Shown here piece by piece: positions 52,827-61,547 of a DNA stretch of 64,000 nucleotides (within the stretch, counting starts at the first letter, position 1; each line of letters begins with the position of its first letter). The notes below the pieces were generated by a model that was given only the letters and a program-made list of their open reading frames with translations, searched no databases and had not been told where the DNA came from. Both the position numbers and the translations under genes were made by a program. Location of the stretch: NCBI GenBank assembly GCA_051654905.1, contig JBOFYY010000158.1, forward strand, positions 209,302-273,301. The letters are read 5' to 3'. Origin of the DNA: JBOFIQ01 sp051654905. Lineage in GTDB: Bacteria > Actinomycetota > Actinomycetes > Propionibacteriales > Propionibacteriaceae.

Positions 52827-53780
52827 ATGACCACCAAGAATCGCTCCCTCACTCGTCGAGGATTCCTAGGCGCTGGACTTGTTACGCTCGCTGCTGCGGG
52901 AACTGGAACTGCGTGGGCACTCGACCGTTTTGTTATTGAACATCCAGAAGTTACTAATGCTTCTCAGCTATCTAGCGCTAGCCCAGCACCAACATCATCA
53001 ACTACTGCTTCAGCTGTACCTACAGTTAAAACAGCAACCTCATATTCGTCATCGAATATGACACTGAATATCACACAAAGAACGCAAGGTTCTGGAAGTG
53101 ACTTAATCACCTATTACGTTGCCGACGTTAAAGTCAGCGATGCAACGTTTATTCGTAGTCGTTTCGCTGACGATACGTATGGCGAAAATATTGTGGCGCT
53201 TCCTAGTGAGATAGCTCAAGAAGCTGGAGCTTTATTTGCCATCAACGGGGATTACTACGGATTCCGTGATACCGGGATCATCATTCGCGATGGTGTTATT
53301 TTCCGCGATGAAGGCGCTCGGCAAGGGTTGGCATTCATGCGTGACGGATCACTTTTAAGCTACGACGAAACCACCACTACCGCCAAAGATCTGTTAGCAA
53401 AAGGCGCTTGGCAAACACTGTCTTTTGGACCAAATCTTGTCAACGACGGGGTTGTTCAAAGTGGTATCGAGTCGATGGAAGTTGATACCAACGTCGGCAA
53501 TCACTCTATCCAAGGCCAGCAACCGCGTACTGGCATCGGCATGATTGCCCCTAACCATTTCCTTTTTGTAGTTGTTGATGGCCGCTCATCTGGGTATTCC
53601 AGAGGTGTCACCATGACTGAATTTGCTCAACTTTTCACCACTCTTGGCGCCCAGGTTGCCTACAACATCGACGGCGGCGGCTCGTCGGTAATGCTCTTCG
53701 ACGGCAGTTTAGTAAACCGTCCGCTCGGGAAAAATAGCGAACGCGATACCAGCGATATTTTATGGATTGGAGCGGTTTAA
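52827..53780 (+). CDS. Tat-exported phosphodiester glycosidase (NAGPA) domain protein
   Basis: The 317-residue protein has a twin-arginine signal (LTRRGFLGAG at residues 8-17) and a Ser/Thr/Ala linker to about residue 75. A NAGPA-type domain follows with ALFAINGDYYGFRDTGIIIRDG near 137-158, QQPRTGIGMI, and VAYNIDGGGSSVMLFDG near 281-297. Domains of this kind remove sugars linked through phosphodiesters, as in teichoic-acid-like or phospho-glycan polymers. It lies one base ahead of a glycosyltransferase gene and divergent from the VTC operon, which fits work on a phosphate-linked surface polymer (inference). Confidence 0.87.
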   Translation: MTTKNRSLTRRGFLGAGLVTLAAAGTGTAWALDRFVIEHPEVTNASQLSSASPAPTSSTTASAVPTVKTATSYSSSNMTLNITQRTQGSGSDLITYYVADVKVSDATFIRSRFADDTYGENIVALPSEIAQEAGALFAINGDYYGFRDTGIIIRDGVIFRDEGARQGLAFMRDGSLLSYDETTTTAKDLLAKGAWQTLSFGPNLVNDGVVQSGIESMEVDTNVGNHSIQGQQPRTGIGMIAPNHFLFVVVDGRSSGYSRGVTMTEFAQLFTTLGAQVAYNIDGGGSSVMLFDGSLVNRPLGKNSERDTSDILWIGAV

Positions 53781-53781
53781 C

Positions 53782-54852
53782 ATGTTAATTCTTATCCCAG
53801 CTTATGAACCTGGCCCCACTTTGATTGATCTGGTTGCTGATCTGCGTCAAGCAACTCCCCGCTCGCCCATCCTCATTATTGACGACGGCTCTGGCAACAA
53901 TTACAACGATATTTTTGCTGCCACAGCCACTGAAGGTGCTGAAGTAATTCGTTTTGCTGAAAACCGCGGAAAAGGAGCCGCACTCAAGAGTGGGTTTGCT
54001 CATGCTTGGGAACGCTACCGAGGACATACGGTGGTGTGCGCCGACTCTGATGGACAGCACAAGTTAGCAGATATTCTTGCGGTAGCTAATGCGGTGAAAG
54101 AACACGACACGATGGTATTAGGAGTGCGTCGTTTCACTGGCCAAGTTCCGTTCCGGTCTCGGCTCGGAAACCGAGCTACCGCATTACTTTTTGGGACACT
54201 AACTGGCACAAAATTAGGTGACACTCAAACTGGATTACGCGCATATCCGTCGTCACTACTTGTATATCTACAGAACATCCCTGGCGATCGATTCGAATAT
54301 GAAATGAATCTTCTGCTAGAGGGCCATAAATCTAATATCACTATCCAGCAAGTAGAAATTAAAACCGTATATTCTTCTGGAAATAAATCTTCCCACTTCC
54401 GACCACTTCTTGATTCACTAAAAGTCTGGTCCAAGTTACTTACTTTCGCAGCTAGTTCAATCGTTGGATTTGTTGTAGATTTTATTGCAGTCTTACTATT
54501 AATGCGCCTAACACACAACTTATTACTGTCAGTTATTACAGCTCGCATAATCTCATCCACAGTAAATTTTTCTATGAACCGCAAGCTAGTTTTCTCATCA
54601 CAAACAAGCGTAATATCTTCAGCGATTCGCTACGCGACTCTAGCTATAGCTATTCTCGCAGCTAATTATTTCCTATTAAAAACTCTCATATTTTCCCTCC
54701 CCCTAGCTTCCGCAAAATTACTAACTGAAGCATTACTTTTTGGGGTAAGTTTTTTTATACAGAAGGTTTTTGTTTTCAAACATCCTTCAAATAAAAATAT
54801 CGACCACGAGGAACTATTTCCCACAGAAGAGAATATAACTTCATCTTATTAA
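53782..54852 (+). CDS. Family 2 glycosyltransferase fused to a GtrA-like domain
   Basis: The 356-residue membrane protein has an N-terminal GT-A domain with ILIPAYEPG, LIIDDGSGNNY, VVCADSDGQHK (DxD-like DSDG) and FEYEMNLLLEG, as in polyprenyl-phosphate sugar synthases. From about residue 225 come four helices of the GtrA type (SSIVGFVVDFIAVLLLMRLTHNLLLSVITARIISSTVNFSMNRKLVF). It probably loads a sugar onto a lipid carrier and flips it. The ATG at 53782 is used, with GGAG nine bases ahead, one base past the stop of the NAGPA gene. The C-terminal third is richer in AT than the N-terminal part. Confidence 0.9.
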   Translation: MLILIPAYEPGPTLIDLVADLRQATPRSPILIIDDGSGNNYNDIFAATATEGAEVIRFAENRGKGAALKSGFAHAWERYRGHTVVCADSDGQHKLADILAVANAVKEHDTMVLGVRRFTGQVPFRSRLGNRATALLFGTLTGTKLGDTQTGLRAYPSSLLVYLQNIPGDRFEYEMNLLLEGHKSNITIQQVEIKTVYSSGNKSSHFRPLLDSLKVWSKLLTFAASSIVGFVVDFIAVLLLMRLTHNLLLSVITARIISSTVNFSMNRKLVFSSQTSVISSAIRYATLAIAILAANYFLLKTLIFSLPLASAKLLTEALLFGVSFFIQKVFVFKHPSNKNIDHEELFPTEENITSSY

Positions 54853-54857
54853 TAACC

Positions 54858-54900
54858 GTCTGCGATCTCCGGCTCTAATCTGATATCGGAGATCACAGAC
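54858..54900. terminator. Hairpin between the glycosyltransferase gene and hisC
   Basis: GTCTGCGATCTCCG (54858-54871) pairs with CGGAGATCACAGAC (54887-54900), with one mismatch, between two convergent genes. Confidence 0.7.
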
Positions 54901-54909
54901 GAATTGAGA

Positions 54910-56001
54910 TTAGCTATCAGTTAGCAACGCCGTCAAAGTGTCAATAACTAGTTGATTTTGTTCTTCAGTCCCTACCGTTATACGTAGCGCATCAGGGGTT
55001 GCTGCATAGCCGCGAGCATCACGTACTATAACGCCAACGCTCTCAAGCGCAGCCAATGCCCCTACCGGATCAGGGAATCTAACTAATACAAAGTTAGTGG
55101 CACTTTGATAAGCATCCAAACCTAAATCGCGTAATACTTTCAGTAACCTATCTCGCTCTTTATTTACACGTTTCACAGTATTCGCGCTAGCCTCTAAAGC
55201 AACAGGATCTAAGGCAGCTAACGCAAGTTTCTGAGACGGGGTAGCAATGGGGTATGGAGCATGTATTTTCCCAAAAGCTGATATCAGCTCCGGAGCAGCA
55301 ATGGCATACCCAATACGAGCACCAGCAAGCGCATGAGCTTTGGACAACGTACGGAGCACTACAACATTGACATAGCTAGTCAACAATTCGAGCGCCCCGC
55401 TACCTCCATCATTCATGAATTCAAAATAAGCCTCATCAACAACAACAATCGCTCGACCTTGCGCAGCCGCAACTACTCTCTCAGTATCAGCAAGGGAAAT
55501 CACCATTCCCGTTGGATTACCCGGAGTACAAAGAAAAACCATAGCGATATTGGTATTAGTTTCTAGGGCTTTAACAACACCGTCAACGTCGTAGTGGAAA
55601 TCCCGTTTAACATCAATCAGCGGCACATCAACAACGTCCAGAGATTGGACTTTGGCCCAGATTTCATACATTGGAAATGTTGGAGTCGAAATAACGATAG
55701 CGTCTCGAGCTGGACGACAAGTAGCTCGCATCATCACATCGATAAGTTCATCGCTACCACGCCCAAGAAGAATATTCTCAGGATCAACTCCCGCCATACG
55801 AGCGATCGCAGCACGAAGAGAAGCAGGCTGAGGGTCTGGGTATCTTCTAGCAATACCTTCAATATCAGCCACATTGCTCCACGGAGATTCATTCGCATTT
55901 AGCCAAATACGATCATTACTCTCCGCTGGAGTAGAAAGTGCTGCTGAACTGTACCCACCAAACATTGTGAGATCGTCGCGAAGATACTGATTAATGTCCA
56001 T
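54910..56001 (-). CDS. hisC: Histidinol-phosphate / aromatic aminotransferase
   Basis: The 363-residue PLP enzyme is of the class I/II aminotransferase fold. Motifs are WLNANESPW near residue 30, LLGRGSDELIDVMMRA, VFLCTPGNPTGM, VVDEAYFEF, and the PLP lysine in LRTLSKAHALAGARIGYA at about residue 225. It could make histidinol phosphate or aromatic amino acids; corynebacteria often have two such enzymes and no other his genes are near. The ATG at 56001 has AAGGAAG seven bases ahead. The frame runs 38 codons further but without family sequence. Confidence 0.9.
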   Translation of the reverse strand: MDINQYLRDDLTMFGGYSSAALSTPAESNDRIWLNANESPWSNVADIEGIARRYPDPQPASLRAAIARMAGVDPENILLGRGSDELIDVMMRATCRPARDAIVISTPTFPMYEIWAKVQSLDVVDVPLIDVKRDFHYDVDGVVKALETNTNIAMVFLCTPGNPTGMVISLADTERVVAAAQGRAIVVVDEAYFEFMNDGGSGALELLTSYVNVVVLRTLSKAHALAGARIGYAIAAPELISAFGKIHAPYPIATPSQKLALAALDPVALEASANTVKRVNKERDRLLKVLRDLGLDAYQSATNFVLVRFPDPVGALAALESVGVIVRDARGYAATPDALRITVGTEEQNQLVIDTLTALLTDS

Positions 56002-56313
56002 GATGAAACTTCCTTTTGCTATACCAAAATTGCTTCCTCGCCGGTGAGGTTGTACTGACCATCTTCTCCTACCATGATGTACCAGTAATAAGCGCCCCCA
56101 GATTTTATGTGACAAAGATTCCTTTCATTGGGGTTGAGGTTGGAGACATTGGATCGTTGGTGCGCTTTTGAGCTTCTCCTACCAGGCTCTCAGCCTCATA
56201 AAATCTTTGACTTCCAACTATTTGAAAAACGGGTCACTCTTCGATGAGAAACTCGGGCCACTGATAGCGATGTGCAGTTATGAACTTTTGTTTCACAAGC
56301 TGAGTGTGTAAGA
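56002..56313. other. Intergenic region upstream of hisC with an orphan reading frame
   Basis: The 312-base divergent region contains, on the minus strand, an open stretch ending at a TAG (56021-56019). It reads SGGAYYWYIMVGEDGQYN and then LTGEEAILV. It has no good start codon after the preceding stop (about 56180). It may be the remains of a gene. No operator or terminator was identified. Confidence 0.4.
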
Positions 56314-57351
56314 GTGTGCCCCATGACCATCGACTCGGCTAGCTACGACGACGCTCTCAGCGCATCAGATCAATTGCTTCTCAACGAGGCGCCCGAAACA
56401 GCTACTCAGGTTCTTATTCTTGATGGCAGCCAAGCTCTGGTGGCTGCTGCTCGGGCTAGCTATCCGATAGTGAAGACTTGGTCAGATTGGGTTACCGATC
56501 CTTGCGATAGCAGCAACTACGACATACTTCCAGAAGATGTTTTAAAGAATGCCGATCTAGTCCTTGGCTATTTACCAAAATCTAATACCGCTCTTGACGA
56601 GTACGCTCAACGGATTCGTTTATATGCTGCACCTACTGTGAAAGTGGTGTTGGTAGGGCGTATAAAACATATGTCTATTAGCCAAAATGATGTGTTACGT
56701 CGTAGCTTTGGCGATGTTCGTGCTAGTCGAGGTATTAGTAAATGTCGCGTGCTGCATGCCCAAGAACCACTACCTCAAAATCCGGCACCGTCGTCGTCAT
56801 GGCCACGAAAAGCTGTTGATCCTGATACCGGCCTCACATTGATAGCTCACGGAGCTACTTTTGCTGGGAGCCGCCTTGACGCTGGTACGAGGCTGCTGCT
56901 GAGCACTCAACCAAAGTGGCCTACAGATGGGGTCGCCATTGATTTTGGGTGCGGTAACGGTGTGCTTACTGCTGTGCTAGCTCGTATGGGATTCCAAACA
57001 ACTGGTATTGATATTTCGCGAGCAGCAGTCTCTTCTACTAACGCTACTTTGGCAACAAATTCTTTAACCGCAAATACGCTTCTTAGCGCTGATGGGTTGG
57101 CTTCTCTTCCTGATGCTTCCTGCGATCTAATTGTCTCCAATCCGCCTTTTCATGCTGGGGTAGCCAAGGATTCCACTGCCAGTATCGACATGATTCAGGA
57201 CGCAGCACGCGTGCTACGCCCAGGCGGAGAGCTATGGTGTGTTTTCAATGCCCATCTGCCCTATCTGCAGGTTGCTGGAACAGCCTTTGGTAACGCCAGA
57301 CTGGTAGCTAAGGATCGCCACTATCAAGTTCTGCGTGCAGTGAACTCGTAG
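56314..57351 (+). CDS. RsmC-like class I methyltransferase
   Basis: The 345-residue protein is of the MTS (methyltransferase small) group. The N-terminal half is a degenerate domain (about 1-165). The C-terminal half is a Rossmann methyltransferase with AIDFGCGNGVLTAVLARMG near residues 208-226, TGIDIS, and the catalytic motif SNPPFHAG near 273-280, which fits methylation of a guanine or adenine in RNA. The fused two-domain layout is that of 16S rRNA m2G1207 methyltransferase RsmC. The GTG at 56314 and ATG at 56323 are both possible starts; neither has a strong ribosome binding site. Confidence 0.87.
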   Translation: MCPMTIDSASYDDALSASDQLLLNEAPETATQVLILDGSQALVAAARASYPIVKTWSDWVTDPCDSSNYDILPEDVLKNADLVLGYLPKSNTALDEYAQRIRLYAAPTVKVVLVGRIKHMSISQNDVLRRSFGDVRASRGISKCRVLHAQEPLPQNPAPSSSWPRKAVDPDTGLTLIAHGATFAGSRLDAGTRLLLSTQPKWPTDGVAIDFGCGNGVLTAVLARMGFQTTGIDISRAAVSSTNATLATNSLTANTLLSADGLASLPDASCDLIVSNPPFHAGVAKDSTASIDMIQDAARVLRPGGELWCVFNAHLPYLQVAGTAFGNARLVAKDRHYQVLRAVNS

Positions 57352-57381
57352 TTCTTATTCGTAGCTACCAGCCTTGTAACT

Positions 57382-59175
57382 TTACCAGGTTTTTGCTATT
57401 TGGTTTTGGTTTTTGGGGTCGTGTGGGTTTGGGATGTTTAGGATTTTGAGGATTTGGGCGATGTCTTCATACATGTCGGTGGCATCATCACCAGGGTTTT
57501 GATCGTCAGCGATGTATGGGATCAGGGTTTGTGGGTCGATGGTGGTTCCGGTGATGTTTTTATGCCACTCGGCAAGACCTTGGGCTACTTCTTGTCTAGG
57601 GGTAGCATCTGGGGCATCTTCTTGTTCATAGTAGGTTTTGAAGGTTCCACCAATGAACCCTTCAATAAAGTGTTCTGAGTTTCCTTCTGGCATGAACGCG
57701 ATCATCATAATCTCACCATTAGACAATAAAAGTAGTCCCCATTTGTGTTTGATTTCGGACTCGGTTACTTCTTCCCACCCGTTATCGGCATCCCAGTGAT
57801 ACCAGCCTCTGGGAGAAGATTCTTTACCGTTTCGTTTAGCATAATTTTCTGGTGAGTGGATATCGGTTTCAGCGCTGACTCGTTCTATGAAAGCCCGGTC
57901 AGGGTAGACACAATTACCGGGCAGGAACGGGTTCGGTAAACCCAAAAGTTTGAAGAAGAACAAAACCCGGTTACAGCCCCATTTCCGGTATGGGGTTTTT
58001 CTTCCAACTGCTGCTTCTTTTAACTCTGCTGCCGAAATTATCGTGTTTTGTTTGTCTTTTGCCCAGCAAGCAAATAGTTCGACTGCTTCATCGACTGGGG
58101 TTTGTTCAACAAGCTTCTTATTTTTAGCTACCCGTAGCTTGCTGCCCTTGATAACAACATCAACTTGTTTACCCTGATAGTTCAGAATCACTCTAAACAA
58201 ACCAGCCAACCAAGTGTATTCAAGACGAACCGAGTCAGTAAAACTATCTGTTACCTCAACAACTTTCCAACCAACACCATCAACCCAATCAATAGCCAAC
58301 GGCGGCGGAGAATTATAATCCTGACTACCAGACAAATACTTATTCGGACTCAGAAAAATAGTTTCATAATCAGGTTGATCAAACCAGGCAGCCAATAACT
58401 CTACTCGCCATGACCATAATTGTTCCTCGTCAACTATTTTTAGGGATTTAGCTGTCTCATGACCCGATACTGGCACACACTGGTCAACCCAAGACAACCC
58501 TAACTGTTTGGCCCATTCAAACTGTTTCTCAGAAAAAATATTGAACCAACCCAACTCCAAAATAGTATCTAAATGCAACCTTTCCTTCTCACAAAACTGG
58601 CTATTACCAATACACTCAGCGAGCTCTAATTTATAGCGGTCTGGGCTTTGAATAACCATCGCCCATAAAGCAGAATCAGAAAATAGTTTAGTGATATCAC
58701 CGCAAATATTTGTAAATGAATCCTTACCCCAACCATCAACACTTACCCCAATAGAAAGAAACCGCACCTCCTCACAAGAATAAGAAACTACTCCGCTTAG
58801 ACTCCAAATAGTTTTAGAATGTTCCCTGTCAGGGTTTTCTTGCCATAACCGAAATCCTCGAATCCCCGGTTTAATATATTTTCTGGCTTCACCCAACCCA
58901 GAAAGTTCTTTTTGAGAGAACTCTTCCCCAACAGAGTTCTTCCACCAATCAAAAATTTTGATATATAAAGGAAACCCTGAATCATACAATGATTCCGCAT
59001 ATCCCAAAAATAGTTCCCCTAAAACATCAACCCGCCCACAGACACTTTCATCCCCAGCAACAACAGTACTAAGTCCATAGACTGCAGGCTGAAGCTCTAA
59101 ATTTGAATATCTTTCAACAAGCTGCGGGTAATACCCATGAGTAGAAGCAAAATCACACAAAAACCTCATTTTCAT
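57382..59175 (-). CDS. Large protein of unknown function with an internal duplication
   Basis: The 597-residue protein has no signal peptide or membrane helix and is rich in Trp and acidic residues. Two related blocks are seen: about 297-417 (VGWKVVEVTDS, WLAGLFRVIL, ELFACWAKDKQNTIISAAEL, FFFKLLGLPNPF) and about 461-586 (NGWEEVTESE, WGLLLLSNGEIMMIAF, GLAEWHKNITGTTIDPQTL, QILKILNIPNPH). The base composition is uneven: the 3' end is strongly A/C-rich on the coding strand. It lies in an AT-rich group of small unrecognised genes, so acquisition by transfer is likely. No family recognised. Confidence 0.75.
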   Translation of the reverse strand: MKMRFLCDFASTHGYYPQLVERYSNLELQPAVYGLSTVVAGDESVCGRVDVLGELFLGYAESLYDSGFPLYIKIFDWWKNSVGEEFSQKELSGLGEARKYIKPGIRGFRLWQENPDREHSKTIWSLSGVVSYSCEEVRFLSIGVSVDGWGKDSFTNICGDITKLFSDSALWAMVIQSPDRYKLELAECIGNSQFCEKERLHLDTILELGWFNIFSEKQFEWAKQLGLSWVDQCVPVSGHETAKSLKIVDEEQLWSWRVELLAAWFDQPDYETIFLSPNKYLSGSQDYNSPPPLAIDWVDGVGWKVVEVTDSFTDSVRLEYTWLAGLFRVILNYQGKQVDVVIKGSKLRVAKNKKLVEQTPVDEAVELFACWAKDKQNTIISAAELKEAAVGRKTPYRKWGCNRVLFFFKLLGLPNPFLPGNCVYPDRAFIERVSAETDIHSPENYAKRNGKESSPRGWYHWDADNGWEEVTESEIKHKWGLLLLSNGEIMMIAFMPEGNSEHFIEGFIGGTFKTYYEQEDAPDATPRQEVAQGLAEWHKNITGTTIDPQTLIPYIADDQNPGDDATDMYEDIAQILKILNIPNPHDPKNQNQIAKTW

Positions 59176-59234
59176 ACTCTTTTGTAAGAAATATTAGCTA
59201 GACACAAATTTTATACAACCAATATATTACCAAA

Positions 59235-59675
59235 TCAGACAATGCCAATAACATACGTACTCGAAAATTTCAAACACATTTCTTCATACATAGCATTATC
59301 TATACTTACCGCCAATGACATCCCGCTATCCATATGAAGATATAAAACTGTGGGCAATGCTTCTATCGAAATAACTTTACAACCTACTAGCTGCTCCATG
59401 AAGCTAGCTACTCCTAGACCGGCATTCAAAAATTGTTCTTCTGCTACTTTTTGCTTAATAAGATCAGTTTCAGTGAAAATAACCTCAGAGAAAATACCGA
59501 ACTCAATTTTTTCAGCACAACCCAGCTCACTTCCCACAAGAAGATTAAAATGGGAAATCCATTGATGCGAATAAAGTTCCGCGAAAGTAGCACCAACCAG
59601 CCTATCAAGAAAAGGCAGCGACTCCTCAAAGTTATTATATAAAATATTTTTATCAAAAATAATTTCAGCTGACAT
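59235..59675 (-). CDS. Small AT-rich protein, immunity-protein-like
   Basis: The protein is 146 residues from the ATG at 59675, which has GGAAG five bases ahead. It is acidic, with no signal peptide. It contains FLDRLVGATFAELYSHQWISHFNLLVGSELG at the start and ALPTVLYLHMDSGMSLAVSID near the end, an alternating pattern seen in small immunity proteins of contact-dependent toxins. I do not recognise the family; the comparison is only by size, charge and setting. Confidence 0.6.
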   Translation of the reverse strand: MSAEIIFDKNILYNNFEESLPFLDRLVGATFAELYSHQWISHFNLLVGSELGCAEKIEFGIFSEVIFTETDLIKQKVAEEQFLNAGLGVASFMEQLVGCKVISIEALPTVLYLHMDSGMSLAVSIDNAMYEEMCLKFSSTYVIGIV

Positions 59676-59789
59676 AATTGCTTCCATTCAAAATTGCTAC
59701 TTATTCAGGAAATTCTACATGCGCCATAGATCCGCCTACTACAAGTAAGAATCCTTGCATAACCCTTAATAGCTAGCCTCTTGCATTTA

Positions 59790-60158
59790 CTAATTAGCAA
59801 TTCTAATTTTATCATCGATATGAATTGATAGATTCCCGCCTAACATATCCCCATCAGGTAAATTATCCCCATAGTCTGCCGTAAATAATATTTTACCATC
59901 AACCCATTCAAGCATTATTCTATACACATTATTATATTTCGCATGGAACATCGAATTAGACTCATTATATTTAAACACCAAAGTACATTCATACTCATTC
60001 CAGATGAAAATGATTTCTTCACCACTATTACCAGCCACACATACAACCACATCACCATTATGTAAATATTCAACAGATTCCAATGGAAGAATTGCTAGAT
60101 CATCTGGTGACGGAGATATAAACTCAGGATTTTTTCGAACCCTATAACTAGAACTCAT
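59790..60158 (-). CDS. Small AT-rich acidic protein, immunity-protein-like
   Basis: The protein is 122 residues from the ATG at 60158, which lies one base after the stop of the broken gene before it. It is rich in beta-type sequence (EYLHNGDVVVCVAGNSGEEIIFIWNEYECTLVFKYN, NVYRIMLEWVDGKILFTADYGDN). It has no signal peptide and no known motif. The tight spacing suggests it was in one operon with that gene. Confidence 0.6.
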   Translation of the reverse strand: MSSSYRVRKNPEFISPSPDDLAILPLESVEYLHNGDVVVCVAGNSGEEIIFIWNEYECTLVFKYNESNSMFHAKYNNVYRIMLEWVDGKILFTADYGDNLPDGDMLGGNLSIHIDDKIRIAN

Positions 60159-60159
60159 A

Positions 60160-60557
60160 TTAATACCTGCCACAATTATCAACCAAAGGACTTGTTTCAA
60201 TTTTAATAAACTTGCTTATTACAATAGAAAGCATCTCAACAGCACTATCTGCCCCGCATTCTACTTTTACATATAAACCATCTTTTGTGCACCTAATTTG
60301 CGGCTCTGATGAGATCCATCTAGATATAGAAAATTCATTACCCGCACTCGAACTACAGTCAAGGTACAATAACCCGCCCCCAAAATCATACCAAGATAAT
60401 AATAATTTCCCATTGTATAGATTCTCTAATTGTATAGATTCTCTACCGTAAGAATTTTTTCACTATCCATAGGATAGTGAATATATTCCACCGACATATC
60501 CTTAATATCCCCAATGCCCTCAATTGAAGATGTAATATCTATAGACACTTTATTCAT
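60160..60557 (-). pseudogene. Small gene interrupted by a 17-bp tandem duplication
   Basis: An ATG at 60557 with AGGA seven bases ahead starts MNKVSIDITSSIEG and runs 43 codons to VENLYN and a stop. The stop comes from a 17-base direct tandem duplication (60412-60428 and 60429-60445). Without one copy the frame continues as VENLYNGKLLLSWYDFGG and joins the downstream frame LYLDCSSSAGNEFS to its stop at 60160. That restores an acidic protein of about 127 residues. Loss of one copy would repair the gene, so it may be a recent or reversible inactivation. The product looks like the neighbouring small proteins. Confidence 0.75.
60412..60445. repeat. 17-bp perfect tandem duplication
   Basis: ATTGTATAGATTCTCTA occurs twice in direct tandem at 60412-60428 and 60429-60445. 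The length is not a multiple of three, so it shifts the reading frame of the gene it lies in. Confidence 0.95.
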
Positions 60558-60653
60558 TAGGCAGTCCTAATTATTTATGTTTAACTAATACACTCCGCCA
60601 ACAACCAACCCTACAGAAATAGTATTTCTTTTAATCCCCATCCCCACATAACA

Positions 60654-60944
60654 TTACTTTTCAGCTCCGAAGTCTGACTCAGTCTCCTCTAGAGAGGCGT
60701 AATAGTAGGTCCCCAGGTATGGACCAAAAGGCATCCCATACCGTTCATAGAAACACATTCTATACAGCTCCTCGTCAGTACATTTTTCTTCTTCCCAAAC
60801 AAAGGATATCTTTTCCGAGTGTACATAAATATGATGTTTAATAGTCCAACCGGAGTCACGAACATTTTCAGCAATATGGTAATATAAATCCTCAACCATC
60901 TCTTCAATTACCGAGCTTATTATATGAGAAGCTTCCTCATCCAT
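60654..60944 (-). CDS. Small AT-rich acidic protein
   Basis: The 96-residue protein begins EEASHIISSVIEEMVEDLYYHIAENVRDSG, followed by HHIYVHSEKISFVWEEEKCTDEELYRMCFYERYG. No signal peptide. It starts five bases past the stop of the gene before it, and its frame is already open as NNLFEVDE ahead of the ATG. The two could be read together or be parts of one longer gene split by a frame change. Family unknown. Confidence 0.5.
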   Translation of the reverse strand: MDEEASHIISSVIEEMVEDLYYHIAENVRDSGWTIKHHIYVHSEKISFVWEEEKCTDEELYRMCFYERYGMPFGPYLGTYYYASLEETESDFGAEK

Positions 60945-60949
60945 TTCAT

Positions 60950-61228
60950 CTACTTCAAATAAATTGTTATATCAGGCCCTTTTATCGATATAAACGCCCA
61001 CATAACATTCGGAGGCATCCAATTAGAAGCCTTAGCACAAATAGACTTTCTGACATAGTTTTCCCACCAACTATTTACCGTAAAATACTCCAAAAAATCA
61101 TCAATCCCATATAAATCTATATATTCATACAAATCAACCCCCTTCAACGAATAAAGATCAATAGAAATATTTCTCCACCTCCCAAGAGTACGAGCCATAA
61201 AATCCTTATACTTTTCCCACAAAGACAT
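60950..61228 (-). CDS. Small AT-rich protein
   Basis: The protein is 92 residues from the ATG at 61228 (TTGGA just ahead). It starts MSLWEKYKDFMARTLGRW, and its later part is rich in Tyr, Trp and Asp (DLYEYIDLYGIDDFLEYF). No signal peptide or known motif. It is the first gene of the minus-strand run of small genes in the island. Confidence 0.5.
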   Translation of the reverse strand: MSLWEKYKDFMARTLGRWRNISIDLYSLKGVDLYEYIDLYGIDDFLEYFTVNSWWENYVRKSICAKASNWMPPNVMWAFISIKGPDITIYLK

Positions 61229-61246
61229 TATTCCAACCAATCTCAA

Positions 61247-61547
61247 AAATATATGCTTTCCAATTACAACTTAAATCCGATACTTTTCATCTAATGCGGA
61301 ATTGCAAGGAACAAAACTAGAATATTTAGACCATTCCAAAAAGAAAATACCAATTACAGCCTTGACACAAACAGAAACAAAACGACACATAACAAAAACC
61401 CCTCAAACCAATCAACACTGACCAGCAACACCCCAACCCCACCACACCCACAAACACCAAAACAACACCCACAACAAAACCGTTACCCAAACGCAACAAA
61501 CCCTGCTACCTCTACCGCGCAATCACTAGTAGCCATATATTTATTGC
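61247..61547. other. A/C-rich intergenic stretch
   Basis: The 301-base divergent gap between the island and the YwiC-like gene becomes almost free of G and T on the plus strand between about 61370 and 61495, with runs such as ACACCCCAACCCCACC. One plus-strand frame is open for over 80 codons here but has no start codon and a low-complexity Pro/Thr/Asn/Gln product. I do not call it a gene. Confidence 0.5.

Noticed and set aside
56002..56115. A 38-codon N-terminal extension of hisC.
   Set aside because: It carries no aminotransferase sequence, and the ATG at 56001 has a good ribosome binding site and the expected family start.
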